A stretch of DNA of 64,000 bases from the NCBI GenBank assembly GCA_963837775.1, contig CAWIOX010000030.1, forward strand, positions 186,001 to 250,000, read 5' to 3'. Of this stretch, positions 8,670-16,698 are shown piece by piece. The stretch's first letter is position 1. Each line of letters starts with the position of its first letter. The translations under genes were made by a program, and so were the position numbers. The notes beneath the pieces are model-generated. The model saw only the letters and a list, made by a program, of their open reading frames with translations. It ran no database searches and had not been told where the DNA came from. This stretch comes from CAWIOX01 sp963837775 (GTDB lineage Bacteria; Pseudomonadota; Gammaproteobacteria; Burkholderiales; Burkholderiaceae_D).

Positions 8670-9699
8670 ATGCCGCAGCAACTACCGACCAAAGCCGAAC
8701 TCGACTCCGCCGCCGCCATCGTCTATGCGGCGATGCCGCCGACCCCGCAATATTCCTGGCCCCTGCTCAACGAGGCGCTCGGCACCGAAGTCTGGGTCAA
8801 GCACGAGAACCACACCCCGACCGGCGCCTTCAAGGTGCGCGGCGGCCTGGTGTATATCCACGAACTGGCGCTGCGTGCGCCGCAAGTGAAGGGCGTGGTG
8901 TCGGCCACGCGCGGCAATCACGGCCAGTCGGTCGGTTTCGCGGTGCGCCGTCACGGCCTGCAGGCGACCATCGTGGTGCCCAACTGCAATAGCCGCGAAA
9001 AGAATGCGGCGATGCGCGCGCTGGGCGTGCAGCTGATCGAGCATGGCGACGAGTTCCAGGACAGCCGCGAGCATGCGGCCCGGCTTGCGGCCAGCCAGGG
9101 GCTGCACATGATTCCGTCGATGCACAAGGATCTGGTGCGCGGCGTGGCGACTTACTGGGTCGAATTGTTTACCGCGCAGCCCGATCTGGACGTGGTGTTC
9201 GTGCCGATCGGGCAGGGTTCCGGCATCTGCGCGGCAGTCGCGGCGCGCAATGCGCTGGGGCTGAAGACGAAAATCATCGGCGTGGTGTCGGCCCATGCGC
9301 TCAGCTACAAGCTGTCGTTCGAGCAAAAGCGCAAGGTGATCTCGGACGTCACGACCGTGATCGCCGACGGCGTCGCCTGCCGGGTGCCGGACGATGCGGC
9401 GCTGCAGATCATCCTGCAGCATGTGGACGACGTGGTCGCGGTGACCGATGCGCAAGTCGCGCAGGCGATGAAGCTGTATTTCGTCACCACCCATAACGTG
9501 GCCGAAGGCGCGGGCGCGGTGCCGCTGGCGGCGGCGCTGCAGATGAAGGATGCGCTCAAGGGCCTGAAAGTCGGGCTGCCGCTGTGCGGCGGCAACGTCG
9601 ATCACGACCAGCTGGCCGCGATTCTGGGCAGCAGCGACTCAGCGCCGGCACCCGCCGCAGCTTTGAATACGCACTGGCCGCATAAAGGAGGAATACTGA
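8670..9699 (+). CDS. Threonine/serine dehydratase-like PLP enzyme
   Basis: It has a fold-type II PLP core with the cofactor lysine in PTGAFKVRGG (Lys55), RGNHGQSVGFA (residues about 92-102) and the phosphate-binding loop PIGQGSG; CGGNVD comes near residue 308. Such enzymes dehydrate threonine, serine or a hydroxy-amino acid to an enamine and then a keto acid. It lacks the C-terminal ACT regulatory domain of biosynthetic IlvA, pointing to catabolism. The frame has no stop before the next gene: it reads straight through AAAGGAGG into the LysE ATG at 9700. A TAA exists one frame away (just before the Shine-Dalgarno), so an indel or a real fusion is possible. The coordinates end at the presumed gene boundary. 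Confidence 0.82.
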
Positions 9700-10290
9700 T
9701 GGAACCGTTATTTCCGCTCGCGCTGTTCGCTTTCGTCTCTTCGATCACGCCGGGGCCGAACAACATCATGCTGACTTCGTCCGGCATCGTGTTCGGCTTC
9801 AGGCGCACCATCCCGCACATGCTGGGCGTGACCTTCGGCTTCGGCGTGATGCTGTTGCTGTGCGCGCTGGGGATCGGCAGCCTGATTCTGGCGCTGCCGG
9901 CCGCGCATACCGCGCTCAAGGCGATGGGTTCGGCCTATCTGCTGTATCTGGCCTGGCAGCTGCGTTCGATCGCGTTTCAGCAAAACACCGCGGCCGACGC
10001 CAGGCCGATGTCGTTTCTGGGCGCGTCGCTTGTTCCAGTTCGCCAACCCGAAAGCCTGGGTCATGGCGCTGACCGGGGTGTCGGCCTTCCTGCCGGCGCT
10101 GCAGCCGGTGTGGGTTTCGATCGCCTTGTTCTGCCTGGTGTTTTGCGCAATCAATCTGCCCTGCATCGTGGTGTGGGCCGGCACCGGCGCGACGCTGCGC
10201 CGTTACCTGACGCAAGCCAGATGGCAGCGCGTGTTTTGCGCGGCGATGATCGTGCTGACCGTGTATTCGGCGCTGGCGATCTGGCAGTAA
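9700..10290 (+). CDS. LysE/RhtB-family amino-acid exporter (one frameshift)
   Basis: A strong Shine-Dalgarno (AAAGGAGG, 9686-9693) precedes ATG 9700. MEPLFPLALFAFVSSITPGPN carries the family signature SITPGPNN. Hydrophobic helices follow. At about 10030 the frame shifts; the other frame continues FQFANPKAWVMALTGVSAF and four-helix tail to the stop at 10288-10290. One extra T in CTTGTTCC would explain the shift. The exporter probably removes an amino acid or its analogue linked to the dehydratase. Confidence 0.85.
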
Positions 10291-10331
10291 CGGACGCACG
10301 TATTCAATAGTCAATTATTCGAGGAAACAAA

Positions 10332-11244
10332 ATGGCAAAACACGATACGGCTGGACGCGCAACGCATCAGCGATGAATCGACAGGCATGTGGCTGGGCCT
10401 GGCCGGGGTCGCGATTTTCAGCCTGACCCTGCCGTTTACCCGGATGGCGGTGGCCGAGCTGGACCCGGTGTTCGTCGCACTGGGGCGGGCGCTGGTGGCC
10501 GCGGTGCTGGCCGCCGCATGGTTGTGGTGGAAAAAATCGCCGCTGCCGCGCGCATCCCAGCTCGGTTCGCTGGCGGTGGTCTCGTTCGGCTGCATCATCG
10601 GCTTCCCCTTGTTTACCTCGATCGCATTGCAGACGGTGCCGGCTTCGCATGGCGCGGTGCTGGTCGGCATCTTGCCGCTGGCAACCGCCCTGTTTGCCGC
10701 GCTGCGCGGCCATGAGCGGCCCTCGTTCGGCTTCTGGGTGATGGCCTTGCTGGGATCAGCGATCGTGGTCGGCTTTGCGTTGCGCCAGGGCGGCGGCGTG
10801 TTCCATCTGGCCGATCTGGCGATCTTCGCTGCGGTGCTGCTGGCGGCGCTGGGTTATGCGGAAGGCGGACGGCTGGCGCAGCGCATGGGCGGACAGCAGG
10901 TGATCTGCTGGGCGCTGGTGCTGTCGGCGCCGCTGTTGCTGCCGGTGGTGCTGTGGCTGGGCTGGTCGCACACTGACGCGATTGCCGCGGCCGGACCGCG
11001 CGCGTGGCTGGGTTTCGCGTATGTGTCGCTGTTTTCGATGTTCATCGGATTTTTCTTCTGGTACAAGGGGCTGGCGCTGGGCGGCATTGCGCGGGTCGGC
11101 CAGGTGCAATTGCTGCAACCGTTCCTGACCCTGCTGGGGGCCGCGCTGCTGCTGGGCGAGTCGCTGCAACTGGCCAATATCCTGTTCGCGCTGGTGATCA
11201 TCGCGGTGGTCGCGCTGGGGCGCCGGATGGCGGTGCGGCGCTGA
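10332..11244 (+). CDS. EamA/DMT-family transporter
   Basis: Ten hydrophobic segments and paired EamA repeats (AGVAIFSLTLPFTRMAVAELDP; the second half starts FHLADLAIFAAVLLAALGYAE) identify a drug/metabolite transporter. A good GAGGAAAC precedes ATG 10332, but that frame stops after 14 codons. The main frame runs from IRLDAQRISDESTG through ATG 10387 (285 residues if started there). An indel near 10350 would join them. It sits 42 bases after lysE in the same direction. Confidence 0.8.
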
Positions 11245-11406
11245 TAATCTTGGCCCGCAGGAATGTTTGGCAGCAATCCCGGCGTTTTGAGATAATCAGC
11301 GACACACAAGGAAATGAGGGCCGCAGATGCTTGCAGCGCGGCCACTCAGTAACATGCTAAATCGATAAGAAAATCGATCCATCTTTTGAATCCAATAAGG
11401 AATAAC

Positions 11407-11865
11407 ATGTCTTTTTACGAAAAACTTACCGCTCTGAACATCGAACTGCCTGCCGTTGCCGCTCCGGCCGCCGCCTATGTGATGCATGCGCAAACCGGCA
11501 ATACCGTGTTCCTGTCCGGCCATATCGCCAAGAAAGACGGCCAGGTCTGGGTCGGCCAGCTGGGCAAGAACATCTCGACCGAAGAAGGCAAGCTGGCTGC
11601 GCGCGCGGTCGCGATCGACCTGATCGCGACGCTGCAATCGGCTTGCGGCGGCGACCTGAACCGCGTCAAGCGCATCGTCAAAGTGATGAGCCTGGTCAAT
11701 TCGACGCCGGACTTTACCGAACAGCATCTGGTCACCAATGGCGCATCGGAACTGATCGGCGAGATTTTCGGCGAGCAGGGCAAGCATGCGCGTTCCGCCT
11801 TCGGCGTCGCGCAAATCCCGCTGGGCGCCTGCGTTGAAATCGAATTGATCGCAGAAATCGCCTGA
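11407..11865 (+). CDS. RidA/YjgF-family enamine/imine deaminase
   Basis: Start ATG 11407 follows AAGGAATAAC. The 152-residue protein has the Rid fold with the substrate-binding arginine in ARSAFGVAQIPLGA and the glutamate in VEIELIAEI. Rid proteins hydrolyse reactive enamines/imines made by PLP dehydratases, which fits the dehydratase in the same operon. Length is slightly above the ~130 residues of archetypal RidA, typical of a sub-group. Confidence 0.92.
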   Translation: MSFYEKLTALNIELPAVAAPAAAYVMHAQTGNTVFLSGHIAKKDGQVWVGQLGKNISTEEGKLAARAVAIDLIATLQSACGGDLNRVKRIVKVMSLVNSTPDFTEQHLVTNGASELIGEIFGEQGKHARSAFGVAQIPLGACVEIELIAEIA

Positions 11866-11894
11866 AGCCGGCCGAATAATCTACACTAGCAGGT

Positions 11895-11932
11895 TGCCGG
11901 GTCCGACAGGAACTTGTTCTCCGGACCCGGCA
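11895..11932. terminator. GC-rich hairpin after ridA
   Basis: TGCCGGGTCCG (11895-11905) pairs perfectly with CGGACCCGGCA (11922-11932) around a 16-base loop. There is no T-run, so it may be an RNA-stabilising or weak termination structure between ridA and the aminotransferase. Confidence 0.5.
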
Positions 11933-12061
11933 GCTGGCTGAATCCCTGATTTCAGAAGCATCCTGCAGCGGACCGTGTTTATCCAATGCGGTTTTCCTTT
12001 GGGAGCTGCCAAAAGCACCTTCCTTTACTGTGGCCTTCGCCATTCATAATGCGAGACAAGA

Positions 12062-13255
12062 ATGAAAATTGAAAATCCAAACCCGATCCAGTGGAAATTT
12101 GCACAGCGCGCAGAACAGCTGCAAAGCTCGTTCATCCGCGAAATCCTGAAAATCACGCAGCGCCCGGAAATCATTTCCTTCGCCGGCGGCTTGCCGTCGC
12201 CCGCCACCTTTCCGGTCGAGGAAATGCGCGCCGCGTTCGATAAAGTGCTGTCGCTGCAGGGCAAAATCGCATTGCAATACGGCCCGACCGATGGTTACGG
12301 CCCGCTGCGGGAATGGATTGCCAATCGCCTGTCGACCTCGGATGCCAAGATTCTGCCGGAACAGGTATTGATGGTGTCCGGCTCGCAGCAGGCACTCGAC
12401 CTGCTGGGCAAGGTGCTGATCGATGAAGGCAGCAAAGTCCTGGTCGAGACCCCGAGCTATCTCGGCGCGCTGCAGGCTTTTTCCGTGTATCGCCCGGAAT
12501 TCGTGTCGGTCGCGACCGATGACGCCGGCCTGATACCGCAATCGGTGGCCGCCGTGGCGGAAGGCGCACGCCTGCTGTATGCATTGCCGAATTTCCAGAA
12601 CCCGACCGGCCGCAGCATGTCGGTCGAGCGCCGCATCGAACTGGTCGAAACCTGCGCCCGTCTCGGCCTGCCGCTGATCGAGGATGATCCTTACGGCGCG
12701 CTCAGCTATCGCAGCGAACCGGCGCCGAAGATGGTGGCGATGAACCCGAACGGCGTGATCTACATGGGCTCGTTCTCCAAGGTGCTGACGCCCGGCATCC
12801 GTCTCGGTTACGTGGTCGCGCCGCTGCCGCTGCTGCGCCGGCTGGAACTGGCCAAGCAGGCGGCCGACCTGCACACCGCGCAACTGACGCAGATGGTGGT
12901 CTATGAAGTCGTCAAGGATGGTTTCCTCGACAAGCACATCCCGACCATCCGCACGCTGTACGGCAACCAGTGCCAGGTGATGCTGGATGCGATGACCGAA
13001 CATTTCCCGTCGTCGGTGACATGGACCAAGCCCGAAGGCGGGATGTTCATCTGGGTCACGCTGCCGAAGCATATCGACAGCATGAAACTGCTGGAAGAAG
13101 CGCTGGAGCAACACGTCGCCTTCGTGCCGGGTGCGCCGTTCTACGCCAACACGCCGGAAACCAACACCTTGCGCCTGAGCTTCGTCACCGTGTCGCCGGA
13201 ACGCATCCGCGAAGGCATCGCCAAACTCGGCAAGCTGATCGCCGCCAAAGTCTGA
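12062..13255 (+). CDS. PLP-dependent aminotransferase, class I/II (2-aminoadipate/aromatic type)
   Basis: This 397-residue protein contains ISFAGGLPSPATFP, YGPTDGYGPLREWI, the cofactor loop SGSQQALDLLGKVL, FQNPTGRSMS, EDDPYGALSYR and the PLP lysine in GSFSKVLTPGIRLGY (about Lys240). This matches the LysN/AraT-like clade acting on 2-aminoadipate, aromatic or branched amino acids; the exact substrate is unknown. It is the last gene of the MocR-linked group and is separated from ridA by about 196 bases with a hairpin, so it could also have its own promoter. Confidence 0.9.
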   Translation: MKIENPNPIQWKFAQRAEQLQSSFIREILKITQRPEIISFAGGLPSPATFPVEEMRAAFDKVLSLQGKIALQYGPTDGYGPLREWIANRLSTSDAKILPEQVLMVSGSQQALDLLGKVLIDEGSKVLVETPSYLGALQAFSVYRPEFVSVATDDAGLIPQSVAAVAEGARLLYALPNFQNPTGRSMSVERRIELVETCARLGLPLIEDDPYGALSYRSEPAPKMVAMNPNGVIYMGSFSKVLTPGIRLGYVVAPLPLLRRLELAKQAADLHTAQLTQMVVYEVVKDGFLDKHIPTIRTLYGNQCQVMLDAMTEHFPSSVTWTKPEGGMFIWVTLPKHIDSMKLLEEALEQHVAFVPGAPFYANTPETNTLRLSFVTVSPERIREGIAKLGKLIAAKV

Positions 13256-13331
13256 TCGTCCATCGCCGCAGCGGCATCACCGCAAGCGCGTGATGCCGCA
13301 ATCGCGCGCTCCCAGCCGTTGCCGGCCTCCT

Positions 13332-13416
13332 AAAATACTCCATGCAGTATATTTTTAACCCGCTTTAAAGACATGCGGGGAGTGGCGGTTTCAGGGATAT
13401 ACCCCCGTTAAAATGT
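13332..13416 (+). repeat. Dispersed AT-rich intergenic repeat, copy 3
   Basis: AAAATAC, seven bases, GTATATTTTTAA form the left inverted arms. AAAGACATGCGG and GGGATATACCCCC follow as in the other copies. It lies between the convergent ends of the aminotransferase and the tetR gene. Confidence 0.75.
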
Positions 13417-13548
13417 GAAATTCTGGGGCCATTCCGGGGCCAGGGAAGGGGCGAGCGCAGGGATAAATCCTGGCGTCGTAAACGGTTGCCGCGACACGCT
13501 GCCGCTGGCCAGGGCGGCCGGCAACTTGCGGTGATATTCAGTGTCGGT

Positions 13549-14136
13549 TCAAGGATGCAGCAGCTGCAGGGTGGTGCGCATTGCATCTTCCAGCGCGCTG
13601 CGGTCGCGCCGTATCTTGGTCAGCAGCGTCGCTCCCAGCCACAGCGCGTACAAAGTCTGGGCGCTATGCGCGGCATCGATCTGAGCCGATAGCGAGCCGT
13701 CGGCCTGGCCATCCCGGATGCAATCGGCGAGGCGTTCGATGACCCGGTTCGTCCCGCGCTGCAAGGCGCTGCGCATGACTTCCGACAGGTCGGAAACTTC
13801 ACCGCCGAGCTTGACCGCCAGACACTTGCCTGCCTGGCCTTCGCTGGCCTGGGTTTCCCGCCACAGCGTCCAGTAGTTCATCAGGCATTCTGCTGCGGTG
13901 GCCCCGTCCCGCTTCAGGAGTTCATCCAGACGCGCCAGATACTCGGAAAAGTAGTTATCCAGCAGCGCCTCGCCAAACAACTCCTTGGATTTGAAGTAAT
14001 GGTAAAAAGACCCTTTCGGCACTTCCGACGCACACAGTATTTCGTTCAAGCCCACGGCGGCAAATCCCTTGCACAGGATGATGGGTTTGGCCGTATCGAG
14101 GATGCGCTGGCGGACGTCAATGGTTTTAGTGCTCAT
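13549..14136 (-). CDS. TetR-family regulator, NemR/AcuR-like
   Basis: The 195-residue protein has an N-terminal TetR helix-turn-helix with GFAAVGLNEILCASEVPKGS and FYHYFKSKELFGEALLDNYF, a pattern typical of NemR-like electrophile or quinone sensors. A possible cysteine sensor lies in GKCLAVKLGGEVSD (about residue 105). It is transcribed away from an operator-like palindrome at 14158-14172. No divergent oxidoreductase gene is next to it, unlike classical nemRA. Confidence 0.88.
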   Translation of the reverse strand: MSTKTIDVRQRILDTAKPIILCKGFAAVGLNEILCASEVPKGSFYHYFKSKELFGEALLDNYFSEYLARLDELLKRDGATAAECLMNYWTLWRETQASEGQAGKCLAVKLGGEVSDLSEVMRSALQRGTNRVIERLADCIRDGQADGSLSAQIDAAHSAQTLYALWLGATLLTKIRRDRSALEDAMRTTLQLLHP

Positions 14137-14157
14137 GCCAAAAACTATATATTTAAT

Positions 14158-14172
14158 TAGACCGGTCGTCTA
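14158..14172. promoter_or_regulatory. Probable TetR/NemR-type operator
   Basis: TAGACCGGTCGTCTA has TAGAC/GTCTA inverted arms around five bases. NemR-like operators are described as TAGACC-spacer-GGTCTA. It sits 22 bases before the tetR start codon, a usual place for autoregulation. Confidence 0.65.
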
Positions 14173-14572
14173 GTTGTATTTTGATTTGATGCGCCGATGC
14201 CAGCAAAGCGTTGCTGCAGAATGGCTTGCAATCAACATTGCCTGAGCCGGTCCTAGGCCTAAACGCCGGCGCTGGTGGGCGCAACGCATCATGCTATTTT
14301 AGGTTGCACAGGAATATTCTGAACTTAGTTGCTAATGCGCTCTCTGAAAGTTGTATAAGGTCAACTACCGCAGGAGATTCAATGTGCCAGACACTGCTTC
14401 CCCTTGCGTCGATATCCGCATCGCTGGCCTCAAATGCAAACTCGGCAGAAAATAACATGCGCGCGGATCGCGGGAGATGGCAACGAGCTCGGATCTCGCC
14501 GCGCAGCTCGCGCATCTGACGCCAGTGCAGCCAGTGCAATATCCGATTTAATTGACGGGACAAGAATCAACC
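14173..14572. other. Intergenic region with one weak small ORF
   Basis: No family member is visible. A possible 45-residue ORF starts at ATG 14382 after GCAGGAGATTC and ends at 14519; its composition is unremarkable and I would not call it a gene. The promoter of the DUF882 gene is expected here. Confidence 0.35.
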
Positions 14573-15109
14573 ATGAGTAATCGTCGTATTTTTTTGAAGC
14601 GTTCCGCAATGCTGGTCGGTGCCCTTGGTGCACCGGCAATGGCGTGCGCGGCGCTCGTGAGTCCGTACGAGAAAAGCCTGAATCTGTTTAACACCCATAC
14701 CGGTGAAACATTCAATAACGTATTTTGGGTTGACGGGCAATTTGTGCCAGACGCGCTGGACCAGATTAACCGCCTGTTGCGCGACCACAGATCAGACCAG
14801 GTCATGGCGATCGATCCGAACCTGCTTTTCTTGCTCGAAAAGGTGAGCGCCCAAGTCGGCTCAAGCAATACGCTGCATGTGATTTCTGGTTACCGTTCGC
14901 CAGAAACCAATCAATGGCTGGCTGCCCGCAGCGACGGCGTTGCCAGGCACAGCCTGCATTTGGAAGGAAAAGCCATCGATATCCGCGTGCCGGGGCGTGA
15001 TCTGGCTGTCGTGCACAAGGTTGCGATGGACACGCGCGGCGGCGGCGTTGGGTTCTATCCGGATTCGCAATTCGTGCACATCGATACCGGCCGCGTTCGC
15101 AGCTGGTAA
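14573..15109 (+). CDS. DUF882 / YcbK (MepK)-like murein endopeptidase, Tat-exported
   Basis: MSNRRIFLKRSAMLVGALGAP is a Tat-type signal peptide, so the ATG at 14573 is preferred over an upstream in-frame codon at 14552. The mature domain has the M15-like zinc motif: HVISGYRSPETNQWL, GVARHSLHLEGKAIDIRV (His and Asp ligands) and FVHIDTGRVRSW (final His). Family members cut peptide cross-links in peptidoglycan in the periplasm. A convergent L,D-transpeptidase lies downstream, so two opposing cell-wall enzymes are neighbours. Confidence 0.9.
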   Translation: MSNRRIFLKRSAMLVGALGAPAMACAALVSPYEKSLNLFNTHTGETFNNVFWVDGQFVPDALDQINRLLRDHRSDQVMAIDPNLLFLLEKVSAQVGSSNTLHVISGYRSPETNQWLAARSDGVARHSLHLEGKAIDIRVPGRDLAVVHKVAMDTRGGGVGFYPDSQFVHIDTGRVRSW

Positions 15110-15308
15110 TGGCGGGATCAAGGGCGGGCCGCGCCACCGAATAGCGGGTCAGGATTAACAGGGCTAGCTTCCCACCATCGCTGCTCGGGGCCAAGTTCGA
15201 AAATGGCAAAGTGCAAATGGGGTGTCGCAGGATCGGCGTTGCCCGTAGCGCCGACCCCGGCGACCCGGATCAGCAGCTGATCCGTCAATCATGCCGCTTC
15301 TACCGTGT

Positions 15309-16280
15309 TTATTCCTGCATCAACACATCAACCCCAGCGGTGACCGACAGCGCCATCGCAATCGCGTCCCAGTTGCTTAACCTGATGCAGCCGTGCGACT
15401 GGGTCTTGCCGATGTGCGATGGTTCCGGCGTGCCATGGATCCCATAATGCGCTTTCGACAGATCGACCCACACCAGCCCAACCGGATTATTCGGGCCGGC
15501 CGGAATCGTGGCCTTGGCGTCGCCCGGACTGGCATCCCAGAATAATTTCGGGTTGTAATGGAATACCGGGTTGCGGGCGATGCCTTGCACCTTCCAATTG
15601 CCCAGCGGAAGCGGATCATGCTTGCTGCCGGTAGTGGCCGGGAACTGGGCGATGGTTTTTCCGCTGGCATCGAGCAGGGTCAGTGTGCTGTCTGACTGGT
15701 CGATGACCACTTTTGCCGCCTTCGGCAATTCGCCGCCGGATGCGATATTGGGCACCATGATTTCTTCGCCGGCGCGGCCAAGGTCTTTGCCGGGATTGAG
15801 CCGCGCGAGCAGCTTGGGGCTCGCATGAAATTTTTCGCCCAAGGCCTCGGCGGCGGATGCATAACCGAGCGCCGCCATTTTCGCCAGGTCCGCCATTTTC
15901 GACGGAATCGGTTCAAACGGGCCGGCAACGTCCGTAGTGAGCAGCGTGTAGGACGTCAGGACCGGTGCCGTATCGGCATTCAGCGCAGCCCAGGTGGGCG
16001 CGTCGACCATGCCAGTGACCTGCAGCCCACTGGATTTCTGATATCCGGTGATCGCCATGCGCAAGTTCGACCCGTAAGCCGCGTCGATCTCGCCGGAGGA
16101 AAAATGCGCGCGGTCCAGCAGCACTTGCGCGCGCAACACGGCTGGCCCCCTGGTGTTCGGTCCGACTGGCTGGACCTGTTCTGTGTCGCCAGGCGCGTCG
16201 GGACTCACTGGCTGGGCGGCGATCGATGATGTGCAGGCGGCGCAGGCAATCAGCAATGTCATTAATTTTTTCGTTTTCAA
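15309..16280 (-). CDS. L,D-transpeptidase (YkuD) with peptidoglycan-binding domain
   Basis: A secretion signal (LMTLLIACAACTSSIAAQ) is followed by a peptidoglycan-binding helical domain (about residues 40-100, RAQVLLDRAHFSSGEIDAAY), a LysM-like linker and the YkuD domain. The catalytic motif is HGTPEPSHIGKTQSHGCIRL with the nucleophile cysteine. It forms or remodels 3-3 cross-links or anchors proteins to peptidoglycan. The best start is TTG at 16280, since GAGGAAA lies seven bases upstream; an ATG at 16325 without a ribosome site would add 15 residues. Confidence 0.9.
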   Translation of the reverse strand: MKTKKLMTLLIACAACTSSIAAQPVSPDAPGDTEQVQPVGPNTRGPAVLRAQVLLDRAHFSSGEIDAAYGSNLRMAITGYQKSSGLQVTGMVDAPTWAALNADTAPVLTSYTLLTTDVAGPFEPIPSKMADLAKMAALGYASAAEALGEKFHASPKLLARLNPGKDLGRAGEEIMVPNIASGGELPKAAKVVIDQSDSTLTLLDASGKTIAQFPATTGSKHDPLPLGNWKVQGIARNPVFHYNPKLFWDASPGDAKATIPAGPNNPVGLVWVDLSKAHYGIHGTPEPSHIGKTQSHGCIRLSNWDAIAMALSVTAGVDVLMQE

Positions 16281-16318
16281 TGCTATTTCCTCTGAGTAAC
16301 ACTTCTGAGGAAATAGCA
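16281..16318 (-). promoter_or_regulatory. Hairpin covering the ribosome-binding site of the L,D-transpeptidase
   Basis: TGCTATTTCCTC (16281-16292) and GAGGAAATAGCA (16307-16318) are perfect inverted 12-mers with a 14-base loop. In the minus-strand mRNA the second arm contains the GAGGAAA Shine-Dalgarno just before the TTG start, so folding would hide it. This suggests translational control. Confidence 0.6.
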
Positions 16319-16371
16319 TAAACATGGCCGAGGTGAGGGTCTGTACGCTAGCGAACCAAGGCGCTCAACTT

Positions 16372-16530
16372 AGGAGTCGTTCAAAAATAACTGTCACATT
16401 TGGATCGGCCCTGACAGGCGCGCTGCAGCGTTGCTCGTCGTCGCCATAGCTCGCTATGACTCCTCCTCACGCCTTGCATCGCATCCCGCCAGAACCGCCC
16501 AAACGTAACACTTATTTCTTCACGGCTCCT
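16372..16530. mobile_element. MITE-like element with ~32-bp imperfect terminal inverted repeats
   Basis: The left end AGGAGTCGTTCAAAAATAAC continues TGTCACATTTGG; the right end, read on the other strand, is AGGAGCCGTGAAGAAATAAG continuing TGTTACGTTTGG. About 25 of 32 positions match. The centre carries a CATAGC-TC-GCTATG palindrome (16445-16458). It has no room for a transposase gene. TTAGG occurs at both edges and may be part of the target or end. Confidence 0.6.
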
Positions 16531-16698
16531 TAGGACCCGCCAAAACGTCCAACTTGTTCGTTGACGGATCCCTAAGGAGGGCATCGGGTATGGGCCGCTG
16601 AATTAAACGCAGGACTGGGGATGCGGATGGTCTGCGTGGTGGCGATGGCTGTTTTGCCGGCTGCGGCGAGATGGTGACTGTCGTGCAAACATCGGGCA

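Noticed and set aside
7093..8889. Long plus-strand frame of nearly 600 codons opposite mocR
   Set aside because: It is the antisense shadow of the GC-rich mocR and dehydratase genes, rich in His/Arg/Gln with no domain.
14294..14563. Minus-strand frame of 89 codons upstream of the DUF882 gene
   Set aside because: There is no ribosome site or recognisable domain, and it would overlap the DUF882 promoter region.
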